17,756 nucleotides of DNA. Source: JALOOE01 sp964423545. GTDB lineage: Bacteria > Chloroflexota > Anaerolineae > CG2-30-64-16. Of this stretch, positions 8,516-16,156 are shown piece after piece. Position 1 is the first letter of the stretch, and every line of letters starts with the position of its first letter. Made by a program: the position numbers and the translations under genes. The stretch is taken from assembly GCA_964423545.1 (NCBI GenBank), contig CAYRFV010000098.1, positions 1 to 17,756 on the forward strand, in the 5' to 3' direction. The notes under the pieces are model-generated. The model saw only the letters and a program-made list of their open reading frames with translations, made no database searches and was not told the origin of the DNA.

Positions 8516-8914
8516 TTAGTACTCGACGCCTCGACCGAGGTCCTTGGCCTGTTTCACCCAGTTTTCAACCTGCTCCAGGGTGGGTGCGCGGCGGGCGTCC
8601 CCCTTCTGCGCCTGCTCGGTCAGCTTGGCGTGGAGATTGGCCGGCACACGCTTGGCCAGCTCGGCGATCGTATCGACCCCGGCATTCTCCAGCAAGTTGC
8701 TGTAGACTTCGCCGATGCCTTTGACCCGCGCCAGGTCCGCGCGATTGACGACCTCCAGGATCTGCTTCGGATCGACGCCCACTCGCGCCGCCAGCTCTTT
8801 TCGGCCGGCCGGCGTCTTGCCTGCGGTCAACAGATCGTCAGCCGATTTGATGCCCGCCGCCACCAGCTTTTCCGCCATGCTCGCCTGCATCCCGCGAATC
8901 TCTTGTACGCGCAT
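8516..8914 (-). CDS. DUF4332 helix-hairpin-helix protein
   Basis: This 132-residue soluble protein has two helix-hairpin-helix-like units: IRGMQASMAEKLVAAGIKS near the N-terminus and LARVKGIGEVYSNLLENAGV in the middle. Both are followed by 'sADDLL'/'dTIAELA' helices, the pattern of DUF4332. Such domains resemble DNA-binding HhH modules of ligases and polymerases, but no specific function is known for the family. The ATG at 8914 is chosen because a strong GGGAGGA lies 5 nt upstream. An in-frame upstream start at 8989 would add 25 residues that do not look like the domain and has no such site. It has its own promoter (9028-9056), a leader of about 107 nt and a clear terminator, so it is a single-gene unit. 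Confidence 0.85.
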   Translation of the reverse strand: MRVQEIRGMQASMAEKLVAAGIKSADDLLTAGKTPAGRKELAARVGVDPKQILEVVNRADLARVKGIGEVYSNLLENAGVDTIAELAKRVPANLHAKLTEQAQKGDARRAPTLEQVENWVKQAKDLGRGVEY

Positions 8915-9027
8915 AGAATCCTCCCTCGAATAAGGTTGCGCCGCGTTCGATCGCTCGTCCGATGGAGAGATGCCAGGAGTCTCCGGCATGGGCCATCAAC
9001 CACGCGTTACTGTGCACGGCTAAATGC

Positions 9028-9056
9028 ATTCTAGCACAGAACTCGTCACACTGCAA
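9028..9056 (-). promoter_or_regulatory. Promoter of the DUF4332 gene
   Basis: On the minus strand TTGCAG (9056-9051) is followed at exactly 17 nt by TAGAAT (9033-9028), preceded by TGC (extended -10). The predicted start is near 9021. The leader of about 107 nt before the ATG has no obvious riboswitch fold. Confidence 0.6.
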
Positions 9057-9149
9057 TAGGCCGAATGTGATTTTTGATCTTTATGCAGGTCAAGCGCGTC
9101 CCGAAACGAGCCGGCGCGACCTGCTCGGCCTCGCACCCTTGCCGCGGGA

Positions 9150-9950
9150 TCAATCCGGCGCCACCTCGCGCAGGAAGGCGCGCAGCGCCCGGTTGACCGC
9201 GGCCGGGTTCTCCAGCGGGCTGAGGTGGCCCGCGCGCGGCGCCACGACGAGACGTGCGTTGGGGAGCGCCGCCACCATCGTCGCGGCGTCGGCAGGCGGA
9301 GTGAGTGCGTCGTGCTCGCCCACCAGCACCAGCGCCGGCGCACGAATGGTGGGCAAGGTCGGGCGACTGTCTTCGCGGTCGCGCAGCCCCGCGAGGGCGC
9401 CGATGATGCCCTCGGCAGGCTGTTGCGCCATGAGGTTCAGCACCCGGCCGCTGAGGTGCGGGTCCGCGAGGCTGCTCGATGCGAGCAGCCGCGGCAGCAT
9501 GTCTCGCGCGATCGCGGTCGGGCCCGCCTCCCGCACCCTGGCGGCCGCCGCCTCCCGGTTCGCCCTGGCCTGCGGCGAGTCGGGTTCGGCGCGCGTATCG
9601 AGCAGGGCGAGCGCTTGTACGCGCGCGGCATGCCGCCGCCAGAAGGCAAACGCGATGTAGCCGCCCATGCTCAGCCCGGCCACCACGGCGCGTTCCACCG
9701 CCAGGTGGGCCAACAGGGCGGCCAGATCGTCGGCGTGCTGCTCCATGGTCAGCGGCCCCGGCGTGACCTGCGACTGCCCGAAGCCGCGCAGATCGGGGGC
9801 GATGATGTGCGCCTGTCCCTGCAGCCCGGCAAGCTGAGCCTGCCACATGCGGTGATCGAGCGGAAACCCGTGGATCAACAGCAGGGTCCGCCCGGAGCGC
9901 GCGCCGCGCTCGCAGAAGGCGATCCTGGCCCCGTTCAATTGTGTCTCCAT
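9150..9950 (-). CDS. Alpha/beta hydrolase
   Basis: This 266-residue cytoplasmic protein has the alpha/beta hydrolase fold: the oxyanion motif HGFPLD at 27-32, the nucleophile elbow GLSMGG with S94, the acid D214 in VGEHDALTP, and the base H242 in AGHLSPLENP. The catalytic triad is complete and the length is normal. It resembles the 3-oxoadipate enol-lactonase / general esterase branch, but the substrate cannot be assigned and the neighbours give no hint. GGAGG stands about 6 nt before the ATG at 9950. A promoter is visible at 10000-10029. No terminator was seen between it and the DUF4332 gene, so some readthrough into that gene is possible. Confidence 0.9.
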   Translation of the reverse strand: METQLNGARIAFCERGARSGRTLLLIHGFPLDHRMWQAQLAGLQGQAHIIAPDLRGFGQSQVTPGPLTMEQHADDLAALLAHLAVERAVVAGLSMGGYIAFAFWRRHAARVQALALLDTRAEPDSPQARANREAAAARVREAGPTAIARDMLPRLLASSSLADPHLSGRVLNLMAQQPAEGIIGALAGLRDREDSRPTLPTIRAPALVLVGEHDALTPPADAATMVAALPNARLVVAPRAGHLSPLENPAAVNRALRAFLREVAPD

Positions 9951-9999
9951 CGGCGCCTCCGCGACCCTCGGTTGTTGGACGCATCATCTTCCACGACTC

Positions 10000-10029
10000 A
10001 TTCTATCGCATCGCGGACAGTGAAGACAA
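10000..10029 (-). promoter_or_regulatory. Promoter of the alpha/beta hydrolase gene
   Basis: On the minus strand TTGTCT (10029-10024, four of six matches) and TAGAAT (10005-10000, five of six) are separated by 18 nt. The predicted start is near 9993, giving a leader of about 43 nt. There is no TGn extension. Confidence 0.5.
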
Positions 10030-10136
10030 GTTCGAAGGTTCTCATGATTCTCTCAGGATCGGTTGATAGACTTACTTCCAGATTGGCATGTTCGCCGGTC
10101 GCCATTCCCAAGCAGCCGGATCACCGGCGCACTCCC

Positions 10137-10142
10137 AGGAGG
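10137..10142 (+). promoter_or_regulatory. Shine-Dalgarno AGGAGG that decides the start of the secreted protein
   Basis: A perfect AGGAGG directly abuts an in-frame ATG at 10143 but lies 6 nt before a second ATG at 10149. Spacing therefore favours 10149 as the true start. Confidence 0.7.
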
Positions 10143-10148
10143 ATGAGG

Positions 10149-10613
10149 ATGAAGAGGAAGACGCTTGTGGCCGTGGGCGTGAGCATCCTGCTCGTGCTCG
10201 CGGTGGCCGGGGCGGCATTTGCCCAAGGAGCAACCCCACCTGCGAAGTCCAGAGGGGTTCTGCCTAACAAGATCGCCGAGCTGCGCGGTGCGTTTCCCTT
10301 CGGCGGCGGCGGTTGGAAGGTCTATGATGCCGTCGCCGAAGCGCTGAAGCTGACACCGACCCAGCTTTTCGAGCAGCTGCACAGCGGGAAGACGCTGCAA
10401 GAGATCGCTAAGGCCCAGGGGGTCGAGATGCAGGCCATCGGGGACGCAGCGAAAGCGGTGCGCCAGACCCAGGCGCGCGAAGCGATCCAGAAGGCGCTCG
10501 AAAACGGGAAAATCACCAAGGAACAGGCCGACTGGATGCTGAAGGGCCTGGAGAACGGCTGGCGCGCATCGCGACTGCCGTTCGGGATGCGACCGGCGCG
10601 CCCCGTCAAGTAG
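10149..10613 (+). CDS. Small secreted protein with helical 'GKTLQEIA / NGKITKEQADWML' units
   Basis: This 154-residue protein has a Sec signal peptide: a basic MKRK, a hydrophobic core, and cleavage predicted after AFA near residue 25. The mature part has a short Gly-rich region, then LKLTPTQLFEQLHSGKTLQEIAKAQGV and AREAIQKALENGKITKEQADWMLKGLENG. The same alternating helical units recur, often several times, in secreted proteins of Chloroflexota, Actinobacteria and Firmicutes that are usually called hypothetical or DUF2680-like. Only one unit of each type is present, so this is a short version. The function is not known; an extracytoplasmic or surface role is inferred from the signal peptide. 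The promoter is uncertain: a TGA-TAGACT extended -10 (10064-10072) lacks a recognisable -35. A very strong hairpin follows 25 nt after the stop. Confidence 0.8.
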   Translation: MKRKTLVAVGVSILLVLAVAGAAFAQGATPPAKSRGVLPNKIAELRGAFPFGGGGWKVYDAVAEALKLTPTQLFEQLHSGKTLQEIAKAQGVEMQAIGDAAKAVRQTQAREAIQKALENGKITKEQADWMLKGLENGWRASRLPFGMRPARPVK

Positions 10614-10638
10614 ACGGGCCTGCATCGGTCCTTGGCTT

Positions 10639-10686
10639 GCGCCGCCGGCCTCTCGCAGGCGTCCATCTGCGAGAGGCCGGCGGCGC
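10639..10686. terminator. 20-bp perfect hairpin between convergent genes, no U-tract
   Basis: The arms 10639-10658 and 10667-10686 pair perfectly over 20 bp around an 8-nt loop. The stem lies between the stop of the secreted protein (10613) and the stop of the DUF2723 gene (10695). Neither strand has a run of T after the stem, so it is not a classical intrinsic terminator. It may act as a bidirectional, U-tract-independent terminator or as an mRNA 3'-end stabiliser. Confidence 0.55.
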
Positions 10687-10694
10687 GCTTGGGG

Positions 10695-12771
10695 TCATTG
10701 CCGGCGGCCGGCCTCCACCTCGGACGGCAGCGGAAAGGTGGCGACGTCCAGGTTGGCAAAGCCACCCTCCGAAGTCTGCCGGTAGAGGATGACCTTCACC
10801 CCATCAGGCGCGGCGCCATCCGGCAGCTTGAACGGGTAAGCGTCCAACACAACCTCGCCCGGAAGCCAGCGGCTGGTCGGGTGCGCGCCGAAAACCGGGT
10901 GCGCCGCGTCGACCTGGGCGATCTCCCTCCCCTGTTGGGTCAGGCGCACCGAGACGGCCCAATCTTCTCGCGGTTTCCCCTGCGTCTGCCACGCCAGGCG
11001 CACCACCAGCTCATCGGTGGCCGGATTGCGTCCGGCTGCGCCGCCCAGCAATCTGATCTCCGCCCCGAAGTCATGCGACCAGGGCAGGAGTCCGCCCGGC
11101 GCGGTGCGGTCCGGCTCATGGTGGAGCGCCGCCAGGGTNNNNNNNNNNATAGCGCAGATCGGCGGCGATCTCCTGGGGCGCCAGCGGCAGGATGGCCCGC
11201 GTCGCTGCCAGCGCTGCGCCCCGTTCGAGCCGCGCGCGCGCCTCATCGGCCGTCACGCTGCTGAGATCGGGACGCTGTCCCCAGACCCGCATCAGGTAGT
11301 TGAGTGCGGCCTGCTCGGGCAGCGTCGCGAAAATGGCGGCGCCGGCTGGCGGGTCGTCGGCCAGGATGGCCCAGCCCGGCGTCAGTCCGGTGTCGTCGGG
11401 ACGGTTCCGCTGGTTGGCTGCCGGCGCGGAGAACAGCGCGCGGAGGCACAGCAGCCCGGCCAGAGACAGCAGCACGAGCCATTGCGTGACGGAGTGCGGG
11501 CGGACCCCGCGCGGGGCAACCGCTCCCGCGCCGCCCCTCTCTCTGCCTCCGCGTCTCCGTTCCTCCCATGCCCCTGCTTCACGCATCAGCCAGTCCGCCC
11601 CCGCGGCGATGCCCATTGCCAGCAGCGCATACATCGGCATGATCACCTGGTACCAGTTCCCCAGCCGGTCGATCCAGCACAGCCCCAGGTAGAGCGCAAG
11701 GGAGGCGTAGAGCAGAAGGGCGCGCCGGCGGCCCAGCGCCGCCCAGCCCAGCAGCCCGGCCAGCAGCCCCGGCACGGTCAGCTCGCGCCAGATCAGCGCC
11801 GGAAACTCATCGGTCACGAAGGGAGTCCACGACCAGGTCAGCTCCGCTCGGCCCTGGCGGGTGGAGACGAAGCTCCAGAACCACTCCCATGTGCTGGCCC
11901 ACGACCCGTCCCCGCGCCATTCCGGATGGAGCGCACCCCCTGCATAGACGTAGGCATAGCTGAGCAGCGGCAGCAGCGCCAGTCCGACTGCGGCCGCGAT
12001 CAGCCACGGCCGCAGCACTCCGGGCTCGACGCTCAGCACGAACCACAGCAGCGGCACGAAGATGATGGGCAGTGTGAGCTGGTGCGCCAGCGCCACCCCT
12101 GCCAGGAGCGCCATGCCGAGCAGGTAGCCGTCGCGCCGGCCGCGCGTCCCCGACGCGCCTCGCTGACGCTCCCATCGAAATGCCAACCAGAAGACCGCCA
12201 GCGTCCACGCCACCGAGGAGGTGTACTGCTCCGTCGTCACGGCATAGTACCAGAAGAAGTAGGTCACCCCGTAGAAGGCAGTGACCAGGAGGGCGACCGG
12301 CCAGTTCCCGCTGTCCTGCGGCCCGCCCGCCCTGGCATCGGGTGCGTCCGGCCACCGCGTGATCTCCAGGATCAGCGCGTAGAGCAAACCGAGCGCCGCC
12401 AGCGCCCACAGCGTCGAGTAGCTGGATAGGATCGGAACAGGATTGGCCTCGGGCCCGACCAGGGCCCGGCCCAGGCGAAACCAAAGCCAGCCGCCCATCG
12501 TGTAGAGCGGATAGCCGGGCGCGTTGCTGAAGCGCCCCTCCGCCTGCGCGTACTGGTGCGTGATCAGATCGCCGCCCAGGAGCTCACCGGGGCGGAGGCC
12601 GTTGTCGAGTGTGAGCAGATAGAGGAGCGCGCAGACCAGCAGCAGCGCGACGCCAGCCAACCGGGCGCGACGCCGAGACAGTTGACGAATGGCGAGTGAC
12701 AATGGCCCTGCCAGGGGTCCTTCGTCAGTCGTCTCTGGTCCCCGGTCTCCAGTCCGGTCTCCCCTGTCCAT
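10695..12771 (-). CDS. DUF2723 multi-pass membrane glycosyltransferase-like protein (interrupted by assembly gap)
   Basis: Two minus-strand frames lie on either side of the 10-N gap. The N-terminal part is 541 residues with about ten membrane helices. The C-terminal part is about 147 residues and forms a beta-rich soluble domain that ends in FPLPSEVEAGRRQ. They are in different frames only because the gap length is arbitrary, so this is treated as one gene. The motif near residues 55-80 (GDLITHQYAQAEGRFSNAPGYPLYTMGG) matches the DUF2723 pattern of an acidic residue in the first loop and PGYPLY, a GT-C fold family expected to use lipid-linked sugars outside the membrane. The ATG at 12771 is 7 nt after a -10 box, indicating a leaderless start; the upstream ATG at 12807 falls inside the -35 box. 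The acceptor is unknown. Confidence 0.82.
11139..11148. other. Assembly gap (10 N)
   Basis: Ten undetermined bases inside the DUF2723 gene. The round length suggests a scaffolding placeholder, so the true distance is unknown. Confidence 0.97.
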
Positions 12772-12778
12772 GGCGTCG

Positions 12779-12807
12779 ACTATAGCAGACCGCTTCGCGC
12801 CTGTCAA
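12779..12807 (-). promoter_or_regulatory. Near-consensus promoter of the DUF2723 gene (leaderless)
   Basis: On the minus strand a perfect TTGACA (12807-12802) is followed after 17 nt by TATAGT (12784-12779), preceded by TGC. This is one of the two strongest promoters in the window. Seven nt separate the hexamer from the ATG at 12771, so the transcript should begin at or next to the start codon. Confidence 0.8.
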
Positions 12808-12816
12808 AGCGCCTGC

Positions 12817-12845
12817 TTGCGCCGCTTTCCGGATGACGCTATAAT
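12817..12845 (+). promoter_or_regulatory. Promoter of the amidotransferase/aldolase pair
   Basis: TTGCGC (12817-12822) and a perfect TATAAT (12840-12845) are separated by 17 nt. The predicted start is near 12852, with a leader of about 35 nt that includes AGGAGA. Its -35 box lies only 9 bp from the -35 box of the divergent DUF2723 promoter. Confidence 0.7.
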
Positions 12846-12886
12846 CTCTGCGTTGCCGCCAGCCATCCAGTCAGGAGACAGTCTCC

Positions 12887-13633
12887 GTGAGATCCACTGC
12901 GTGTCCGCTGATCGGCATCCCGGCCGCCACCTACCAGGATGCCACCTATGTCACCTTGCCGACTTATCGCGTTAACGGCCTATACACCGCGGCGCTGGCT
13001 GCCTCCGGCGCGGCGCCGGTGGTCATCCCGCTCGGGTTGCCCGAAGCGGCGCTTCGCGCCATTTTCGACCGGCTGGACGGTCTCCTGCTGGCCGGCGGGG
13101 TCGACGTCGACCCCGCCGAATACGGCGAGGAGCGGCACCCCAGGCTGGGGCAGGTGGATCGCGCCCGCGATGCGACGGAGCTGACCGTGACGCGCTGGGC
13201 GCTGGCCGCCGACCTGCCCATCTTCGGCATCTGCCGCGGCATCCAAACCCTCAACGTCGCAGCCGGCGGCAGCCTCTACCAGGATATCTCCGCGCAGTCG
13301 CCGGGGTCGATCAAGCACAACTATCAGGTTGCCGAGTCGCCGTGGGAGCAGCCGACCCATCGCGTGCGCGTGTCGCCCGGCAGCCGTCTGGCCGGGCTGG
13401 CCGGCGCCGCGGAGGCGCACGTCAACAGCTATCACCACCAATCGGTGAAACAGCCGGCCGGCGAGCTCGCGCCGGCCGCTTGGGCCGGCGATGGGATCAT
13501 CGAAGCCCTCGAAGGCCCAGCGCACCGTTTCGTCCTCGGCGTCCAGTGGCACCCGGAGGGGATGTTCGCCAGCGATCCCCTGGCGCAACGCCTCTTCGCC
13601 GCGTTCGTCGACGCGGCGAGAGGCGATCGTTAG
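12887..13633 (+). CDS. Class I glutamine amidotransferase, gamma-glutamyl-gamma-aminobutyrate hydrolase (PuuD) family
   Basis: This 248-residue protein has the family N-terminus PLIGIPA, GLLLAGGVDVDP near 65-76, the nucleophile C116 in FGICRGIQTLNVAAGG, the motif NSYHHQSVKQPA near 180-191, and the catalytic His/Glu in VQWHPEG (H222, E224). The Cys-His-Glu triad is complete. Family members hydrolyse gamma-glutamyl amides, as in the putrescine pathway (gamma-glutamyl-GABA), but many paralogs have unknown substrates. No other puu gene is present here. The GTG start at 12887 follows AGGAGA (12873-12878) by 8 nt, with the promoter just upstream. An aldolase gene follows after about 80 nt on the same strand and is probably cotranscribed. 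Confidence 0.9.
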   Translation: MRSTACPLIGIPAATYQDATYVTLPTYRVNGLYTAALAASGAAPVVIPLGLPEAALRAIFDRLDGLLLAGGVDVDPAEYGEERHPRLGQVDRARDATELTVTRWALAADLPIFGICRGIQTLNVAAGGSLYQDISAQSPGSIKHNYQVAESPWEQPTHRVRVSPGSRLAGLAGAAEAHVNSYHHQSVKQPAGELAPAAWAGDGIIEALEGPAHRFVLGVQWHPEGMFASDPLAQRLFAAFVDAARGDR

Positions 13634-13713
13634 CGGGCGCATCGACGCGTTGCCGCGGCGTCACGTCGTCACGGCTCACGCCTCATCCTATCACACCAAC
13701 GGAGCAGCCCACA

Positions 13714-14526
13714 GTGAACCTCGGCAAACTCATTCGTCTCAACCGCATCTTTGCGCACCCGTCGGGACGGCTCTGCTCGGTCGCAGTGGACCACCTGATG
13801 GGCTATGATCGGGAGATGCCCGCCGGCCTGCGGCACATTGCGCCGACGCTGCATGCGATCGTCGAGGCCCGTCCGGACGCGGTCACGATGCACAAAGGGA
13901 TCGCCACCGCGTGCTGGCCGGCCTATGCAGGCCGCATCCCGCTCATTCTCCAGACCAGCCTGATCCGGCCCGATGACTCGATCTTCGAGCACGTGGCGAC
14001 GCCGGAGGATGCTGTTCGCCTCGGCGCCGATGCGCTGGCCGTCGCTGGGTTCGTGCGCGGCAGCTCCGAAGCGCGCCATCTGCGCGTGATCGCGGACTTC
14101 GTGCGCCAGGCCGCCGCATTCGAGCTGCCCATCATCTGCCACATCTATCCCCGCAACCTGGCCGGTGTGCCGAAGATCTCGTATGTTCCGGAGGATATTG
14201 CGTGGGCGGTGCGCTGTGTGGTCGAGATGGGCGTCGATGTGGTGAAGACGCCGTACTGCGGCGACCTCGCAGCCTGGCGCGACATCGTGGCCGACTGCCC
14301 GACGCCCCTGGTCGCGGCCGGCGGCCCGAAGGCGGATACGCTGGAGGCGGCGCTGGCGATGATGGCCGACGTGGTGCGGGGCGGCGCCCGGGGCGCAACG
14401 ATCGGGCGCAATATCTGGGGCTTCGAACAGATCGGCGCGGCCGTGACCGCGTTCAAGGCCGTCATCCACGCCGGCGCGACCGCACAGGAGGCGTTGGCGG
14501 CCGCCGGGCTCGCCGCCACGGGGTGA
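13714..14526 (+). CDS. DhnA-type class I aldolase (fructose-bisphosphate aldolase-like)
   Basis: This 270-residue TIM-barrel protein belongs to the DhnA/DeoC-like aldolase group. Markers are SVAVDHL near residues 22-27, K178 in GVDVVKTPYCGD as the likely Schiff-base lysine, VAAGGPK near 200-206, and the phosphate-binding GATIGRNIWG near 228-236. The family includes archaeal-type fructose-bisphosphate aldolases and aldolases of autoinducer-2 or inositol breakdown, so the substrate is open. The length is normal. The GTG at 13714 is chosen because the homologous start (NLGKLIRLNRIF) begins there and GGAG lies 9 nt upstream. A longer upstream open frame overlaps the amidotransferase gene out of frame and is Arg-rich. 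It is probably in one operon with the amidotransferase; no convincing internal promoter was seen. Confidence 0.87.
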   Translation: MNLGKLIRLNRIFAHPSGRLCSVAVDHLMGYDREMPAGLRHIAPTLHAIVEARPDAVTMHKGIATACWPAYAGRIPLILQTSLIRPDDSIFEHVATPEDAVRLGADALAVAGFVRGSSEARHLRVIADFVRQAAAFELPIICHIYPRNLAGVPKISYVPEDIAWAVRCVVEMGVDVVKTPYCGDLAAWRDIVADCPTPLVAAGGPKADTLEAALAMMADVVRGGARGATIGRNIWGFEQIGAAVTAFKAVIHAGATAQEALAAAGLAATG

Positions 14527-14614
14527 GCCGCGTGTTCCCGCGTCCGCTCGTCGCCGCTGGCCCGGTCGCCTGCGGCCCGGCGAGCGTCACCCATCGGCGA
14601 CCCCTGGAGCCGGG

Positions 14615-15319
14615 TCAGATCGTCGGACGCATGCCCTTCAGAATCGGCCGCAGGCGCCGGCGCAGATCCACGAAGATCTCGTGGACCGAGCGATTGGCGT
14701 CGATGCAGGTGAAGCGATATTCCTCGCCGATGAGCCGGAACTGCTCCAGGAGCTGCGTCTGATAGATGCGCCAGTTCTCGTAGATGTCGTCACCCCGCAG
14801 CACGTCCATCCCCGACTCCCAGTAGTCGAACCCTTCGCCCGAGATGACCCGCGGGATCAGATGCTCCAGGTTGGCCTCGAGGTAGAAGACCAGGTCAGGC
14901 ACGATGGCGAAGCCGAAGAGGTTTTTCAGCCAGTCGGGATCGACCCCGCGTACGCGCGCGCGTGCGATGAGCGAATAGATGTAGCGGTCCGTCAGGCAGA
15001 CGAAGCCGGCGCGCAACGCCGGGATGATCTCCTTCTCCAACCTGTCCGCGAAATCGGTGGCATAGAACAGGTTGAGGGTGCTATCCCCCAGCGTGTGTCC
15101 CTGCTTGGCGCGCGTCAGACCCGGTCCCACCAGCGACGAGCGCGCCAGGCCGGTCTGCGTGACCGCGTACCCGTTGGCCTCCAGCCATTCGTGCAGCAGC
15201 GCGACCTGCGTCGAGCGGCCTACGCCGTCGGTGCCCTCGACCACGATCAGCCGTCCGGGCAGCTCGCCGCCCTCGAAGCCCGGGATGGAGCCTGCGCCAT
15301 AGTAACGGATCTTGGTCAT
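14615..15319 (-). CDS. Thymidylate-kinase-like P-loop protein, Walker A Lys replaced by Arg
   Basis: This 234-residue protein of the dTMP kinase fold has a P-loop GTDGVGRST at residues 29-37 in which the invariant lysine is R35 (codon CGC). The nucleoside-site motif TDRYIYSLIARARVRG (from residue 110) and FAIVPDLVFYLEANLEHLIPRV are retained. A lid-like region follows (GMDVLRGDDIYENWRIYQTQLLEQF). An N-terminal extension of about 20 residues precedes the fold. Known thymidylate kinases phosphorylate dTMP with ATP, and loss of the P-loop lysine normally cripples phosphoryl transfer, so a regulatory or binding role is possible. Its ATG overlaps the TGA of the upstream paralog (ATGA), which suggests coupled translation and perhaps a heterodimer, since these enzymes are dimeric. 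Substrate uncertain. Confidence 0.85.
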   Translation of the reverse strand: MTKIRYYGAGSIPGFEGGELPGRLIVVEGTDGVGRSTQVALLHEWLEANGYAVTQTGLARSSLVGPGLTRAKQGHTLGDSTLNLFYATDFADRLEKEIIPALRAGFVCLTDRYIYSLIARARVRGVDPDWLKNLFGFAIVPDLVFYLEANLEHLIPRVISGEGFDYWESGMDVLRGDDIYENWRIYQTQLLEQFRLIGEEYRFTCIDANRSVHEIFVDLRRRLRPILKGMRPTI

Positions 15320-16089
15320 GGTTCTCCCCGCGCCTCCTCTTTCGGCTCCGCTGCGGTGCGCAGATAGCGTCCGTAGAGGCCCTCCTTCGTCAACACCTGC
15401 CGCCACGGCGACGGCGTGCCGCGCTGCAGGCTGTGCAGATGGGGCGCCAGCAGTGCACGCACCTGCTGCTGCTGCTGCACCAGCGGCCGGGTCGCATCGA
15501 TCACCGTCAGCCCGAACTCCTGCACCATCGCCTCGTACTGCTTCAGGATGCGCTGCTGGAACAGGCGGAAGCACTCGAAGGGGTCAGGGCTCAGCCCCAG
15601 ATCCATTCCGGCCTCGTACCATTTGAGCTCCGGCCGGCCGACCATGATCCGGTTGAGCGCCTCGTCCAGCGGCACCTTGAAATAGAACGCGACCGTGGGC
15701 CGGACCGCAAAACTATAGACCTTGCGCACCCAGCCGGCGGCAATCCCGCGCGCGCCGTCGCGGGCAAAGGCAGTGTAGATATAGCGGTCCGCCAGGACGA
15801 TGGCGCCGGCCTTCAGCGCAGGAATCACCTGCCGCTCCATCCGATCGGCGAGGTCGGCGGCGTGGATCAGGCTGAAGGTGAGGGGGGTGAGCAGGCGGTC
15901 GCGCTTGCCGCGCTGCGTGGTGCGGCGCACCAGCGGCGAGGAGTTCCACTCGGTGAAGACGACCAGGTAGCCCTCGCTCACCAACCACTTGTGCAGCAGA
16001 TCGAGCTGGGTGCTCTTGCCGGAGCCGTCAATCCCTTCGACGATGAACAGCTTGCCGGGCAGCGGGGCGCCGTCAGGTAGGGTCGCCAT
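15316..16089 (-). CDS. Thymidylate kinase-like protein with intact P-loop
   Basis: This 257-residue dTMP-kinase-fold protein has an intact P-loop GIDGSGKST at residues 19-27 (K25), DRYIYTAFARDGARG from residue 101, and a region GRPELKWYEAGMDLGLSPDPFECFRLFQ corresponding to the lid. The C-terminus has a polyglutamine run (VQQQQQV) and a tail of about 35 residues (PSPWRQVLTKEGLYGRYLRT) absent from ordinary Tmk of about 205-215 residues. It lies first in a two-gene transcript with a diverged paralog. AAGGAG stands about 6 nt before the ATG. Whether it is the cell's housekeeping Tmk or a specialised nucleotide kinase cannot be decided from the window. The lid sequence and tail shared in register with its partner suggest a distinct subfamily. 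Confidence 0.88.
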   Translation of the reverse strand: MATLPDGAPLPGKLFIVEGIDGSGKSTQLDLLHKWLVSEGYLVVFTEWNSSPLVRRTTQRGKRDRLLTPLTFSLIHAADLADRMERQVIPALKAGAIVLADRYIYTAFARDGARGIAAGWVRKVYSFAVRPTVAFYFKVPLDEALNRIMVGRPELKWYEAGMDLGLSPDPFECFRLFQQRILKQYEAMVQEFGLTVIDATRPLVQQQQQVRALLAPHLHSLQRGTPSPWRQVLTKEGLYGRYLRTAAEPKEEARGEP

Positions 16090-16122
16090 GACGCACTCCT
16101 TGTGCGGGTATTGTACGGGCCA

Positions 16123-16151
16123 AGTCTAGCACCATTGCCGCCGGCGCGCAA
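16123..16151 (-). promoter_or_regulatory. Promoter of the tandem kinase genes
   Basis: On the minus strand TTGCGC (16151-16146) is followed after 17 nt by TAGACT (16128-16123), preceded by TGC. The predicted start is near 16116, leaving about 27 nt of leader with AAGGAG. A second possible -10, TACAAT (16115-16110), has no -35. Confidence 0.6.
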
Positions 16152-16156
16152 ACGGA

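Noticed and set aside
8915..8989. Upstream start for the DUF4332 protein
   Set aside because: The added 25 residues do not look like the domain, and the strong GGGAGGA is placed for the ATG at 8914.
13669..14469. Minus-strand open frame of 266 codons
   Set aside because: Antisense to the aldolase, with His/Arg-rich composition and no motif.
14527..14614. GC-rich imperfect hairpin between the aldolase and kinase genes
   Set aside because: The stem is short and bulged (CGCTCG with CGAGCG plus a 3-nt bulge) and has no T-run, so it is not called a terminator.
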